Under the pieces are notes generated by a model. It saw only the letters and a list, made by a program, of their open reading frames with translations. It was not told the origin of the DNA and searched no databases. This document shows, piece by piece, positions 1 through 9,568 of a stretch of DNA of 64,000 nt. This DNA comes from Aliikangiella coralliicola (GTDB taxonomy: Bacteria; Pseudomonadota; Gammaproteobacteria; Enterobacterales; Kangiellaceae), in NCBI RefSeq assembly GCF_007004725.1, contig NZ_ML660162.1, positions 496,001-560,000 of the forward strand, given 5' to 3'. Each line of letters opens with the position of its first letter. The stretch's first letter is position 1. Both the position numbers and the translations under genes were made by a program.

Positions 1-274
1 CTGGAGTGGCTTGCCGTCTTTCTTCAATATCTGCAAACCCTTGTGCTTCTCTCCAGATCGTTTTTCCATTTTCAACAACAGCCACGCTCAAGCTTGGATA
101 ACCGCTCGCTAATTTTTGAAAAATAGAACGTGCTTCTGAAACTTTTTCACTAAAATTTCTCGGCTTTCGCTCAAACACTGCAATCTTTAATAGCGCCACA
201 ACTGATAAAATGATCAATAATGAGAAGCTGACAGATAAAACAGTAACGTTGTTTTTATTGAAATATTGAAGCAT
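1..274 (-). CDS. Serine hydrolase of the beta-lactamase fold, N-terminal part only
   Basis: The reading frame begins with ATG at 274 and runs off the left edge, so only about 91 N-terminal residues are visible. They show a short basic start, one hydrophobic segment at about residues 9-29 (signal anchor) and then a periplasmic-looking stretch with VAVVENGKTIW and GFADIEERRQATP. That pattern is typical of the N-terminal strands of class C beta-lactamase-like serine hydrolases (Pfam Beta-lactamase). The catalytic SxxK and YxN motifs lie outside the window, so activity cannot be judged. The substrate is unknown; members include peptidases and esterases. Confidence 0.6.
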   Translation of the reverse strand, partial: MLQYFNKNNVTVLSVSFSLLIILSVVALLKIAVFERKPRNFSEKVSEARSIFQKLASGYPSLSVAVVENGKTIWREAQGFADIEERRQATP

Positions 275-475
275 TTAAAAGTCATTCCAGTGCATATTTT
301 ACGCTGGCCAACCTCAAGATTTGAACTCTGCGAAATCTCAATATCAACAGGCCCTTCTATCAGTCAACCACAGTAATCAAAGTTAGTAGGCTCATCTTAC
401 AATATATTAAGAAATTAATAGAGTAAGCATACATTACCGGATTGATAAAAGTTCAGGTTAAGTTATCAGCAATAA

Positions 476-742
476 CTAATTCGTTTTGGCAGTAATTAAC
501 TCTGTAATCTTTGCAGAAAAGTAATTAATTGCATAGAACATCATTGGCATAACCACATAAGAAATAATGGGTACAATAAGTGCTACCGAAATTAAAGTTA
601 TCCAAAAATGGTCATTGCTGATATACGTTCCTACCCAAGGTGGAATAAAATAAACCAGAGGCAACAACGCAACAAAAGTAAGAAAAGCGATCAAATGTTT
701 ATTTGGCCGCTTCTCTGGTTTATTTGAAATAGGCTTAGCCAT
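476..742 (-). CDS. Small two-TM membrane protein, resembles the C-terminal membrane module of ABM-domain proteins
   Basis: An 88-residue protein with a basic N-terminus and two hydrophobic segments at about residues 17-36 and 47-70. The pattern FIPPWVGTY followed by LIVPIISYVVMPMM resembles the membrane tail fused to some antibiotic-biosynthesis-monooxygenase (ABM) proteins, but no ABM domain is present. I chose ATG at 742; a TTG at 748 is also possible and neither has a strong ribosome binding site. It lies 7 bases after the stop codon of the YcaC-like gene and is probably co-transcribed with it. Function unknown. Confidence 0.6.
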   Translation of the reverse strand: MAKPISNKPEKRPNKHLIAFLTFVALLPLVYFIPPWVGTYISNDHFWITLISVALIVPIISYVVMPMMFYAINYFSAKITELITAKTN

Positions 743-749
743 TATCAAT

Positions 750-1373
750 TTATTTCGCGAAGTGGCTATTCATGACATAACCATACTTGGTCGTGTGCTC
801 GGCTAATACCCTTCCAAGCGCATCGCCATGGGGGTGTCGCCAATCATTCATTAATTCCGCAAGAACCGAAGCCCATGTAGTCACTTTTACGCCGGCCTGA
901 GTTAATCGGTGCATCGTCACTTCCTGAACCGTTTTGTTCCAGGTACCCGAAGCATCAATAACTGCATAAACATCATACCCTTCGGCGACAGCCGACAAGG
1001 CCGGAAACAACAGACAAACATCAGTAACAATGCCAGCCATAATAATTTTCTTTCGACCTGTTGCTTCTATCGCGTTTTTAAAAGCAATGCTATCCCAGGC
1101 ATTTATTTCTCCTTCACGTTCAACGACTTCACTCCCCAGAATTTCAGGAATTTCTGGCATGACAGGACCATTCGGTCCCTGCGGCATACTGGCAGTTATC
1201 ACGGATGGTAAATCAACAGCTTTAGCAGTGTTAATTAATCCTAGAATGTTATTTTTCAAGACAGTTGGGTGTTCATCGCCCAAACCAACCATTAAACCCG
1301 TTTGATGGTCGATCATAGCTAGCACGGCATTGTCAGGTGTTAACATTTCTGCATATTTTCTATCTGTCATCAT
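750..1373 (-). CDS. Isochorismatase-family (YcaC-like) hydrolase
   Basis: A 207-residue cysteine hydrolase of the isochorismatase superfamily. Asp22 in AMIDHQTG and Cys120 in GIVTDVCLLFPALSA match the Asp and Cys of the catalytic triad. The C-terminal region (DASGTWN, MHRLTQAGV) follows E. coli YcaC, whose physiological substrate is unknown. A purine-rich site (AGAGGA) lies just upstream of tandem ATG codons at 1373 and 1370, so the start may be either. It sits between the pirin gene and the small membrane protein on the same strand, and all three lie next to a divergent LysR gene. This suggests a small stress or aromatic-compound operon; that role is inference. Confidence 0.85.
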   Translation of the reverse strand: MMTDRKYAEMLTPDNAVLAMIDHQTGLMVGLGDEHPTVLKNNILGLINTAKAVDLPSVITASMPQGPNGPVMPEIPEILGSEVVEREGEINAWDSIAFKNAIEATGRKKIIMAGIVTDVCLLFPALSAVAEGYDVYAVIDASGTWNKTVQEVTMHRLTQAGVKVTTWASVLAELMNDWRHPHGDALGRVLAEHTTKYGYVMNSHFAK

Positions 1374-1420
1374 ATTGTCCTCTGTTTAAATCTTTCTCTA
1401 TTCAGTTCACCAGTAAGATT

Positions 1421-2098
1421 TTACTGATGGGTATAAATTAAAATTAATTGTGAGCTCGCCACTGCTTGAAAATGAAGATTGCTGGTTCTAATCAAGCTGC
1501 CGGCAGTAATTCGGCTATCATTGACGATGCCTTCGCCTTTGGTGAGGTAGACCATCACTTCACCTTCCTGCTCAATAATCTGACCTTTGGTTGGCACAGC
1601 AATATCTATCAGCGTTTCACTATAAAAAGTGTCCTTTTGCGCCTCTTTTCCACCATAGATTCGGGTTACACCACCTTCTGACGGTTGATAGACTTTATAA
1701 CCAGCAGCCTCACCACGCTTGTCTGGCATCACCCATAACTGAATCATGCGGTTTTCAGCGTCGTCAGGGTTTACTTCGTTATGTGAAAACCCTTCAGCAC
1801 CGGCACGTTGAACCTGCACATAACCTGATTCCAACCCTTTACCATGTTCCAATGAACCTTGATGAGACACGCGCCCTTCAACCATGACTGAAATAACATC
1901 AATTTCATGATGAGGGTGCATACCTGTTTCTCCATGGGGTAAAAACTGTGCATCGGCCAGGTAAATAAAATTTCCGATACCTTCCGCCGCTAATGGATGT
2001 TTACTTGAGCCGAACGCTCGACTGTCTGTTACGATACGGCGCTCTTTTAACCCTGCGAAACCACCTTGTGGTAGTTGATCATAATGCAGTAATTTCAT
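1421..2098 (-). CDS. Pirin family protein (YhhW-like)
   Basis: A 225-residue bicupin. The N-terminal cupin carries the metal-binding pattern MHPHHEIDVISVMVEG and a later His in VSHQGSLEHG, as in the YhhW/pirin family. Some members have quercetin 2,3-dioxygenase activity in vitro. The start at 2098 is preceded by GGAGGAA at good spacing. It is the first gene of the minus-strand unit pirin, YcaC-like hydrolase, small membrane protein, and diverges from the LysR gene at 2288, a common arrangement for LysR-controlled pirins. The substrate cannot be read from sequence. Confidence 0.88.
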   Translation of the reverse strand: MKLLHYDQLPQGGFAGLKERRIVTDSRAFGSSKHPLAAEGIGNFIYLADAQFLPHGETGMHPHHEIDVISVMVEGRVSHQGSLEHGKGLESGYVQVQRAGAEGFSHNEVNPDDAENRMIQLWVMPDKRGEAAGYKVYQPSEGGVTRIYGGKEAQKDTFYSETLIDIAVPTKGQIIEQEGEVMVYLTKGEGIVNDSRITAGSLIRTSNLHFQAVASSQLILIYTHQ

Positions 2099-2287
2099 TG
2101 GAAGATTCCTCCGTTAACTCACTCGGCTTGCTGATCTTGATGATTTGCCGAGCACTAATCTTTAAGTTAATGCGCTCATTTTTAAACTGACGCTTAATAA
2201 CCCGTTGTTTGATTAACAGAATACGCTGTTGCGTTATTTTGATATATAAGTTAAAAAGTAAACCACTGTTCTACTTGAGGTAACAAT

Positions 2288-3187
2288 ATGGCTAATTTGA
2301 ACGATATGATGGTATTTGCCAGCGTGGTTGATAAGGGGAGTTTTACTGCTGCTGCAAACGCTTATGAATTACCCAAATCCAACATCAGTCGTAAAGTTTC
2401 AAGGCTTGAAGAACATTTAGGGGTACGATTACTTGAGCGCTCAACCCGAAAGTTGCATCTGACTGAAATAGGTGAAATCTACTATCGACATTGCGTACGC
2501 ATTCAAGAAGAAATTGAAAGCGCCAGACTTTCAATTGATAAAATGGCGGCATCACCAATAGGGCAGTTGAATATATGTGCATCGATTACAGTGGGCCAGA
2601 ATTTCATTTCACGGCACTTGCACGGGTTTCAACAGAAGTATCCACAGGTAACATTGAATTTACAGCTAACCAATCGCAGAGTCGATGTCATTGAAGAAGG
2701 TTTTGATCTAGTTTTACGCGTTGGAGATTTAAAGGATTCTAACCTGGTTGCACGGCGATTGTGTCAAAGCGAATTGATGTTGTTTGCCAGTCCTGAATAT
2801 TTAAAACGCAAACCAAAGCTAACCAACCCTGATGCCCTTAGCCATCATCAATGTTTACATGCAAGCACTGTCAGTCAAAAACCACAATGGCGACTGTTAA
2901 AAAACCAGGCTGAAAATAACAAAAAAGAATCAATTGTTGATTTTAAACCAGCTTTTATATGCGATGATTTTACTGTGCTACGCAAAATGGCAATTAACGG
3001 CGCAGGAATTGCCAGATTACCCAGTTATATTTGCCGACAGGCAATTAACGAGCGTAAGCTAGTCCGCGTGTTACCTGACTGGGCCTTTAAAACTGTTGAT
3101 ATTTATGCTTTGTTCCCCAGTCATAAAGGCGCGACACCTAAAGTCAGAGTATTCATTGACTACCTCATCGAAAGTTTAAAACATTAA
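2288..3187 (+). CDS. LysR-family transcriptional regulator
   Basis: A 299-residue LTTR. Residues 1-60 form the winged helix (FTAAANAYELPKSNISRKVSRLEEHLG, then LLERSTRKLHLT). The rest is the periplasmic-binding-protein-like effector domain of the CrgA/AaeR type, with GFDLVLRVGDLKDSNLVARRL and a C-terminal GAGIARLPSY pattern. ATG at 2288 has GAGG about 8 bases upstream. The gene diverges from pirin and probably controls it and its own promoter from the 189-base intergenic region. The effector is unknown. Confidence 0.9.
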   Translation: MANLNDMMVFASVVDKGSFTAAANAYELPKSNISRKVSRLEEHLGVRLLERSTRKLHLTEIGEIYYRHCVRIQEEIESARLSIDKMAASPIGQLNICASITVGQNFISRHLHGFQQKYPQVTLNLQLTNRRVDVIEEGFDLVLRVGDLKDSNLVARRLCQSELMLFASPEYLKRKPKLTNPDALSHHQCLHASTVSQKPQWRLLKNQAENNKKESIVDFKPAFICDDFTVLRKMAINGAGIARLPSYICRQAINERKLVRVLPDWAFKTVDIYALFPSHKGATPKVRVFIDYLIESLKH

Positions 3188-3234
3188 GTTTTTTAAAACA
3201 GATGATTACTGCTAATGATGGATCAACTTGATTA

Positions 3235-3630
3235 CTATCCTCCGACAACTACATAAGCCTTTAAACCAGTATTCCATCGCAAGTAAACGCCGTTGTGATG
3301 AAAGTGCCATCGCCCTCTGTGTTTAACTTTCACAAATCCTGCAGGTAGCACTTTGATAGTTAATCCGGCCGGCGGCACCACTTTAATATAACCATGTTTG
3401 TGTGATTTATAAAACAGACCCTTATGCACGTAATAGGAATGACCTTGCCAGTGAACGCGATGAGCGGTTTTGGGCACGCTAACAATATGAACTGTTTTAG
3501 GGGCTTTCACCACAACCTTTGTGCGATGTTTACCAGGATGCCGATGGACCGGGTGATGAACGACACAAGCAGACATTAAAATAGATACCATAAAAACACA
3601 GGTCACACGTTGGAGGCTTATTTTTGTCAT
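3235..3630 (-). CDS. His/Lys-rich lipoprotein of the DUF6515 type
   Basis: I place the start at the internal ATG at 3630: it is preceded by GCGGTAA and gives a signal peptide with lipobox LMSAC, so a 131-residue lipoprotein. The ATG at 3696 in the same frame has no ribosome binding site and would bury the signal sequence. The mature part is rich in His, Lys, Val and Gly, with repeated units such as YYVHKGLFYK and FHHNGVYLRW. Two such SH3-like or WG-like elements are typical of the DUF6515 family. Metal binding is possible but not shown. It lies alone between two LysR genes. Confidence 0.65.
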   Translation of the reverse strand: MTKISLQRVTCVFMVSILMSACVVHHPVHRHPGKHRTKVVVKAPKTVHIVSVPKTAHRVHWQGHSYYVHKGLFYKSHKHGYIKVVPPAGLTIKVLPAGFVKVKHRGRWHFHHNGVYLRWNTGLKAYVVVGG

Positions 3631-3746
3631 ATAAATTACCGCTGAATTAATGAATCGATAACCCATAAACGTGTCGACACCGACTATTGTTGACATGCAA
3701 CTTTGTAAAAATACGTAAAGGCAGCCCGGTCCTCAGGCTGACAAGG

Positions 3747-4631
3747 TCAATGGTGGCCGGTAGAAATCTCTACAAAGGAACGAACATATTCAGGGTCAAC
3801 ATCACCACTTCGAGTGCCCACAAAAATCTGTTTATGCACACCGGCTTTACCTAATTGAATACTCTGGATATCCATTGTTTTCGCATAGTCATCGAACAAC
3901 CAGTTGGGTAAAGCAGTAATCCCCCGGCCGGACAGTACCATCTGCAAAATAATCTCTGTTGTCTCAAAGGTCTTGTGTTTATACGGACGGCAATTCGCGG
4001 GCAACAGATATTGACTAAAAATATCCAATCGCTCCACCTCTACCGGATAGGTAATTAAGGTTTCGTCGACAATCTGCTGCGGTAAAACACATTTCTCACT
4101 GGCTAACGGATGGTCCTTAGACACAACCAGCATGAGTTCGTATTCAAAAACCGGGGTAAAAGTCAGTCCTCTTTTTAACAGTGGATCTGGCGTAATAAGC
4201 ACATCAATTTCATGGGCATATAGTGCACCAATTCCGCCAAATTGGAACTGTTGTTTGACATCCACATCAACATCCGGCCATTGCTTAAGAAAGGGCGCAA
4301 CGACTTTAAATAGCCAGTGATTGCAAGGGTGGCACTCGATACCAATTCGTAATATACCTTTCAAACCTTGAGAATATTGATGCATGGTCTGTTCTGCAAA
4401 CTCAAATTGGGGCAGCAATCGTTTGGCCAGAATATTTAAATATTCACCCGATTCTGTTAAACGTAAACGTCGCCCCTCCTTCACCCAGATAGAAGTCCCC
4501 ATTTGATGTTCCAGTTTTTTTATCGCATGGCTCAAAGCAGACTGCGATAAGCAGAGGCTATCAGCCGCTTCTGTCAGTGTTCCTTTAGCAACAACAGCCC
4601 TGATAATGGCAAGATGTGATCTTTCTAACAT
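3747..4631 (-). CDS. metR: MetR, LysR-type activator of methionine biosynthesis
   Basis: A 294-residue LTTR placed divergently to metE. The effector domain carries IECHPCNHWL, corresponding to the IECHSCIQWL segment of E. coli MetR, plus ITYPVEVERLDIF and GITALPNW at matching places. I start it at ATG 4631, where AGGG lies 8 bases upstream and MLERSHLAII aligns with the E. coli N-terminus; the frame is open upstream to 4715 but has no signal for starting there. Homocysteine is the coactivator in E. coli. The shared promoter region holds a perfect MetR box. Confidence 0.92.
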   Translation of the reverse strand: MLERSHLAIIRAVVAKGTLTEAADSLCLSQSALSHAIKKLEHQMGTSIWVKEGRRLRLTESGEYLNILAKRLLPQFEFAEQTMHQYSQGLKGILRIGIECHPCNHWLFKVVAPFLKQWPDVDVDVKQQFQFGGIGALYAHEIDVLITPDPLLKRGLTFTPVFEYELMLVVSKDHPLASEKCVLPQQIVDETLITYPVEVERLDIFSQYLLPANCRPYKHKTFETTEIILQMVLSGRGITALPNWLFDDYAKTMDIQSIQLGKAGVHKQIFVGTRSGDVDPEYVRSFVEISTGHH

Positions 4632-4680
4632 AGACAAAACCCTGATGGTTGATCGGTCGATTCGTTGAGCCGACAAACCA

Positions 4681-4693
4681 TGAATAATATTCA
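4681..4693. promoter_or_regulatory. MetR box between metR and metE
   Basis: TGAATAATATTCA is a perfect match to the known MetR operator consensus TGAA-N5-TTCA. It lies 50 bases upstream of the metR start and 78 bases upstream of the metE start, as expected for an operator serving both genes. A second, incomplete half-site (TGAAT, 4702-4706) follows. The match is seen directly; the role follows from the E. coli metE-metR system. Confidence 0.82.
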
Positions 4694-4770
4694 TTAATAA
4701 TTGAATAAATACCATTATTTTTCATGATTTTAAACCGCTAAGCTACTATTTTTTCAACGGAGAAATTGTT

Positions 4771-7086
4771 GTGGCTCAATTACATAATCTTGGCTTTCCC
4801 AGAATTGGTGCAAATCGTGAATTAAAACTTGCTTTAGAATCTTATTGGAGTGGTCAAATCGACGCACAGTCATTAACAGCCCAGGCGATAGAATTACGGC
4901 AAAAACACTGGCAGCAGCAATCGAATTTGGACTGGGTACCTGTCGGCGATTTTTCGCTATATGATCAAGTTTTAGATATGAGTTTTACGTTGGGCAATAT
5001 ACCTGCGAGAGTCACTCAGCTTGAGGGTAGTGAGCTAGATTCTTACTTCAGAGCAGCCAGAGGACGCTCTCCCGCCGATCAAAAAGATCATGTTGTTCCG
5101 GCTGCAGAAATGACTAAATGGTTTGATACCAACTATCATTACATTGTTCCCGAATTTGATAATGAAACTGAATTTAAGCTCAATCCAACACGCCTTATCG
5201 CTCAATGTCGAGAAGCCCAGCAGTTAGGGCTCAAGACCAAGCCGGTGATCATCGGCCCGTTGACTTATCTGTGGTTAGGAAAACTAAAACAAAACCAGTC
5301 AATCAACGATCAAGAAAAACTTAATCTATTGCATAATTTACTGCCGGTTTATCAGCAGCTCCTTACAGAATTTGCAGAATTAGGAATCGACTGGGTTCAA
5401 ATTGATGAGCCCATACTAGTCACAGAGTTAAACAAGGCATGGCAAGAAGCGTTTAAAACAGCTTATCAGCATTTATCAAATTCCAGCCGATTGCCCAATT
5501 TATTGATAACAACTTATTTTGGCCGACTAAAAGAAAATATTGAGTTAGTAAAACAGCTCCCGGTTCAAGGTATTCATCTCGATGCATCAAACTTCAAATG
5601 TGAAACAACCCGACATGAAGTGAGTGAATTAATCAATGACTTTCCTAAAAATAAAGTTATCTCGTTAGGCATCATTAATGGGAGGAACATCTGGAAATCT
5701 GATCTCAACCAACTACTTGACTGGTTAGAGCCCATTCACTCCCAGTTGAGTGATCGACTCTGGCTGGCGCCTTCCTGTTCGCTGTTACATGTTCCGGTTG
5801 ATCTTAATAATGAACAAAATATTGATAGTGAAATTAGTAGCTGGCTAGCCTTCGCAAAACAAAAATTGCTTGAGCTAGAAACACTCGGTAGCGCACTTAA
5901 CAACGGCAGAGATTCTGTCGCAGAGATCCTGGCAAACAACAAGGAAGCAATTGATAGTCGAAACCTTTCTCAAAGAGTCCACAACGAGGCAGTCAAAAAA
6001 GCAGTTGCCGCTATTAATAGCGACATGGGGCAACGTGATTCACACTATCAAGAACGCGCGCAAAACCAACGAAAAAAACTCAATTTGCCCAAGTTCCCGA
6101 CGACGACTATCGGTTCATTTCCGCAGACACAGGAAATTCGTCGAACCAGACGCCAATTTAAAATTGGCGAGTTGAGTCAAGATGACTACCAACTGGCCAT
6201 GAAACAGGAAATAAAACGCTGTGTTCAAGAACAAGAGTTATTAGAGCTTGATGTACTGGTTCACGGCGAAGCCGAACGAAATGATATGGTTGAATATTTC
6301 GGCGAACAACTCAACGGATATGCATTTACCCAATTTGGTTGGGTGCAATCTTATGGTTCTCGATGCGTCAAGCCCCCCATTATTTTCGGTGACATTTCGC
6401 GACCCAAACCAATTACTGTAGATTGGACAAGTTACGCAAAATCCTTAACTGACAAACCGATGAAAGGCATGTTAACCGGGCCGGTTACCATGTTGAACTG
6501 GTCTTTTGTACGTGACGATCAACCTCGCTCAGAAACCTGTTTACAACTGGCGCTGGCAATTCGACAAGAAGTGCTGGACCTGGAATCGGCGGGCATCAAC
6601 ATAGTTCAAATTGACGAACCGGCACTTAGAGAAGGTTTGCCATTAAGAAAAAATGAATGGCAAACATATCTCGACTGGGCGGTTAACGCGTTTCGCTTAT
6701 CCGCGAACGGCGTTCAGGATGAAACGCAAATCCACACTCATATGTGTTACTCTGAATTCAACGATATTATTCAGTCTATCGCTGATCTAGACGCAGATGT
6801 CATCACCATAGAGACATCACGGTCAGATATGGAATTACTAACGGCATTTGAAAACTTTAATTATCCCAATGAGATCGGCCCCGGAGTATATGATATTCAC
6901 TCACCGAATATTCCGTTTGTTTCCGATATCACTAGTTTGTTAGAAAAGGCGTCAGAACGGATCTCAGCGGATAGACTTTGGGTTAATCCCGATTGCGGTT
7001 TGAAAACCAGGAACTGGCAAGAAGTTACCAGCTCGCTAAAAAATATGGTTAGTGCCGCCAAAGTGTTAAGGGAAAATATAAATTGA
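4771..7086 (+). CDS. metE: Cobalamin-independent methionine synthase
   Basis: A 771-residue 5-methyltetrahydropteroyltriglutamate-homocysteine methyltransferase that makes methionine from homocysteine without B12. The zinc ligands are all present: His657 and Cys659 in HTHMCYSEF, Glu681 in [11 protein letters not shown] and Cys742 in NPDCGLKTR, with the same spacing as E. coli H641/C643/E665/C726. The N-terminal half begins [14 protein letters not shown], as is standard. The start is GTG at 4771, with GGAG eight bases upstream. It diverges from metR and should be MetR-activated. Confidence 0.97.
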   Translation: MAQLHNLGFPRIGANRELKLALESYWSGQIDAQSLTAQAIELRQKHWQQQSNLDWVPVGDFSLYDQVLDMSFTLGNIPARVTQLEGSELDSYFRAARGRSPADQKDHVVPAAEMTKWFDTNYHYIVPEFDNETEFKLNPTRLIAQCREAQQLGLKTKPVIIGPLTYLWLGKLKQNQSINDQEKLNLLHNLLPVYQQLLTEFAELGIDWVQIDEPILVTELNKAWQEAFKTAYQHLSNSSRLPNLLITTYFGRLKENIELVKQLPVQGIHLDASNFKCETTRHEVSELINDFPKNKVISLGIINGRNIWKSDLNQLLDWLEPIHSQLSDRLWLAPSCSLLHVPVDLNNEQNIDSEISSWLAFAKQKLLELETLGSALNNGRDSVAEILANNKEAIDSRNLSQRVHNEAVKKAVAAINSDMGQRDSHYQERAQNQRKKLNLPKFPTTTIGSFPQTQEIRRTRRQFKIGELSQDDYQLAMKQEIKRCVQEQELLELDVLVHGEAERNDMVEYFGEQLNGYAFTQFGWVQSYGSRCVKPPIIFGDISRPKPITVDWTSYAKSLTDKPMKGMLTGPVTMLNWSFVRDDQPRSETCLQLALAIRQEVLDLESAGINIVQIDEPALREGLPLRKNEWQTYLDWAVNAFRLSANGVQDETQIHTHMCYSEFNDIIQSIADLDADVITIETSRSDMELLTAFENFNYPNEIGPGVYDIHSPNIPFVSDITSLLEKASERISADRLWVNPDCGLKTRNWQEVTSSLKNMVSAAKVLRENIN

Positions 7087-7125
7087 CTTTGGAGATAAAC
7101 TGAATCAACCAGAACATCATGGAAT

Positions 7126-8724
7126 TTAATGTGTTACCGAATTGTTGTCTAAGACACGTTCAATCATCTCATGGTGTTCTTTCATAAAAATGATAAATTC
7201 TCTTTCAACATCATTAACCGGTGCTGTCTTACCCTCAACGGCACGTTTGAAATGTTCTAAATCTTCGTGAACAGGTTCAATTACTCCATTGACTAACAAC
7301 ACGAGGTACTTACCAGCCGAACGAATTACATGTTGAGTAACAGGACTATAATCATTACTTAAATTTGTATTAAATCCGCCTTCAGCGAGTAACTTGATGT
7401 GGGGATCAGGAAAAATATTTTTGACTTGGTTAAACTGCGCCATAAGTCGATTAATCATTTCCTGATTTTTCAGAATACCGGCATGGCTACTATCATACCC
7501 AAACTGCTGAGCGGCCTGCTGTTGCGCCTTTGGGTACAATTGGCTTGATAATGACACGACGCCATCACTATTCTCCCCAAACTTAAATGTATCAGGATTT
7601 CGATAAGCATAAATAAGTTGATGAGTAACAAAGTCCGGCAATTTTTTTCGATAGAGCTGTTTTATGAAACGACTATCAGGGTTTAAGTCCCTCCATGCAG
7701 GTAATACAATTAACCCATGCTTTTCACCAGACGCGGCAGCAGCGTGACCTCCGAAAGGACTGGCAATAGTAACCAACAACCTCACTTTATTTTCTCTTTC
7801 ATTTCCCTCGTATCGATTCATCGCTTCTCGTACAACCAATCCGCCCATACTGTGAGCAACGATTATCATTGGTTGTCGATTTAGAGGAATAACCTCGCCT
7901 GAAATAAATACGTTATAAAATAACTCTGCCAACTGTTCCAGATCACCGCCAGAGGGATAATAGAAAAACCAGGGTTTGTATTTTCTGCGATCAAGGCTAT
8001 CGACCATAGATTCAAACTCACGGGGGCTACCATTTATTCCATGTACAAAAACCACAGGGATCTTAAACGATAAATCTTCTTCAAGTGCATAAAACATGGT
8101 AGGTGCTTTTTCTAAAAAAGAAGCAGGATCGTACATTCCCAGAGTCACAACGCCTTTATCAAATATTAAGTCGTCCAAACTTCTTAGTGTGCCGCCAGGG
8201 TAAAAAAGTGATTTTTGAGGTTCGTTAACTTTCGGAAAAGGAATACTCTCTGCCCAGTCAACCGATATAGATTCTTCAAGTTTAACTTCAACGTGATTCA
8301 GCACATTTTCAGGTGCGGCGGCGTTATTTAACGCGATTGACTGGCGCCCAACTATTTCAGTTTTTTCAAAAATCTTGTTCTCGTTTTTATCTGCAAATAC
8401 CAGCAGGTCATAATCTCCTTCGGGTAAATTAAGCCCGAAATGAGTTTCATAACTGGCAAAATACATTGTATCGACTCTCTCATTTCGCTTGAACTTATCC
8501 GAATATGCCGACACCGCCATCTGCAAGTTCACACATCGACAGGCTCCCTTAACAGTTTTACCAATGACAAAATAAGTTTCCTTATCTATCATATGTTTTA
8601 GATTTAACTGACCGGGTTCAGCATTTTGGATACGGGCGTATTCGGATTGGATGGAGGCATATTTCAGGTAGGTGCATGAGCTCAATAGCAGCGCTATCAC
8701 CAAACCGATTATCGGCAATTTCAT
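7126..8724 (-). CDS. Lipoprotein alpha/beta hydrolase (lipase/esterase-like)
   Basis: A 532-residue outer-membrane or periplasmic lipoprotein: signal peptide with LLLSSC (lipid-anchored Cys17), an N-terminal domain of about 170 residues with a beta-sandwich look (GDYDLLVFADKNENKIFEKTE), then an alpha/beta hydrolase domain. HG in VVFVHGING marks the oxyanion loop and AHSMGG gives the nucleophile Ser292. Asp387 (NSDGVVS) and His414 (SSHAG) complete the triad. ATG at 8724 has GGAG upstream; the longer frame would start at TTG 8748 and mask the lipobox. It is separated by 98 bases from the next minus-strand gene, so it may be the distal gene of that cluster or independent. Substrate unknown; a lipid or ester is likely. 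Confidence 0.8.
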   Translation of the reverse strand: MKLPIIGLVIALLLSSCTYLKYASIQSEYARIQNAEPGQLNLKHMIDKETYFVIGKTVKGACRCVNLQMAVSAYSDKFKRNERVDTMYFASYETHFGLNLPEGDYDLLVFADKNENKIFEKTEIVGRQSIALNNAAAPENVLNHVEVKLEESISVDWAESIPFPKVNEPQKSLFYPGGTLRSLDDLIFDKGVVTLGMYDPASFLEKAPTMFYALEEDLSFKIPVVFVHGINGSPREFESMVDSLDRRKYKPWFFYYPSGGDLEQLAELFYNVFISGEVIPLNRQPMIIVAHSMGGLVVREAMNRYEGNERENKVRLLVTIASPFGGHAAAASGEKHGLIVLPAWRDLNPDSRFIKQLYRKKLPDFVTHQLIYAYRNPDTFKFGENSDGVVSLSSQLYPKAQQQAAQQFGYDSSHAGILKNQEMINRLMAQFNQVKNIFPDPHIKLLAEGGFNTNLSNDYSPVTQHVIRSAGKYLVLLVNGVIEPVHEDLEHFKRAVEGKTAPVNDVEREFIIFMKEHHEMIERVLDNNSVTH

Positions 8725-8822
8725 TTTTGTTAGAACTCCATCCAACAAGTTTACTTCAATGAAGAATATAGGTAATTCAAGGGAAGTTAATTACATAAAC
8801 ATCGCGTATTAACTATGGGAAA

Positions 8823-9062
8823 TTACATCGCAATTTTTTTCGACACTTCTTCCAACTTCATTTTCATTGCTTCGTCGACTTCGTGAGGCTTAATTCTTGA
8901 AATAATATTATTTAAAACTCTGATTTCATTTTGATCAATTTCGCCGTCCTTTTCCGCGATATCGAGTAATTTACCCAATTCAGCCGCATCGAGTTTTCCA
9001 TCATCTGCAAAACACTCTATAGAGCGAAAGCTCAGTTCTAGATAATCTCTTGATTCTGCCAT
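8823..9062 (-). CDS. 79-aa acidic protein with two EF-hand/TerB-like turns
   Basis: A small soluble acidic protein with two similar loop-helix units, DDGKLDAAELGKL (about residues 20-32) and EKDGEIDQNEIRVL (about 37-50). The D-x-x-G-x-[LI]-x-x-x-E pattern resembles EF-hand loops and also the DGxxxxxE turn of TerB-like domains. Either could bind a divalent cation, which is inference. ATG at 9062 has AAGGAAAAG upstream. It belongs to the minus-strand island with the K+ channel and PspA-like gene. I do not recognise a named family. Confidence 0.65.
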   Translation of the reverse strand: MAESRDYLELSFRSIECFADDGKLDAAELGKLLDIAEKDGEIDQNEIRVLNNIISRIKPHEVDEAMKMKLEEVSKKIAM

Positions 9063-9122
9063 AGTTCTTTTCCTTTTTGTTTAATGTAATTATCAGTTTT
9101 TACAACGGTTAATCTTTGTAAT

Positions 9123-9557
9123 TTATTGCTGCCCTTCACTGTCAAAGTTTTTCAGTGAACTAAAAAACATTCCGGCACCACCTGCCATTAGCACGATTAA
9201 TACAATAATATCAAAAGCACTCATGGGAACTAGAGTCATGCGAATATTGGCAATAATGCCGGCAATTAATGCCACAATACTCAAACCACTTAATAACCAA
9301 CCCAGAATATTTTTACTATTCCAGAAAATCATAACGATACCGATAAAAAATGGGATCAATATCATTCCGCCGGTGACGCCAAAACCGCCACCAATACTAT
9401 ACAAATGAGTCCCCATGCCAAAGCCACGGGAAAAAGCGCCTGTAGTTACCATAATTTTCGATAAAAACAAGTAGCCACCAACGCTCATCATGATCAGTCC
9501 AATGAGATACCGACCGACACCACCACTAGTGCCGCCTGCGCCTTTAGGTTTATGCAT
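9123..9557 (-). CDS. Glycine-rich four-TM membrane protein, unknown function
   Basis: A 144-residue protein with a Gly-rich cytoplasmic start (KGAGGTSGGVGRY) and about four hydrophobic segments at residues 16-38, 55-78, 83-104 and 113-133. A Gly-rich loop (GFGMGTHLYSIGGGFGVTGG) lies between TM1 and TM2. AGGAG lies seven bases before the ATG. It starts 11 bases after the stop codon of the K+ channel gene and is almost certainly co-transcribed with it. I do not recognise the family; it may be a partner of the channel. Confidence 0.7.
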   Translation of the reverse strand: MHKPKGAGGTSGGVGRYLIGLIMMSVGGYLFLSKIMVTTGAFSRGFGMGTHLYSIGGGFGVTGGMILIPFFIGIVMIFWNSKNILGWLLSGLSIVALIAGIIANIRMTLVPMSAFDIIVLIVLMAGGAGMFFSSLKNFDSEGQQ

Positions 9558-9568
9558 ATAATTCTCCT

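Noticed and set aside
4702-4724. Second MetR box
   Set aside because: TGAA and TTCA half-sites are present but the spacing is far from five bases.
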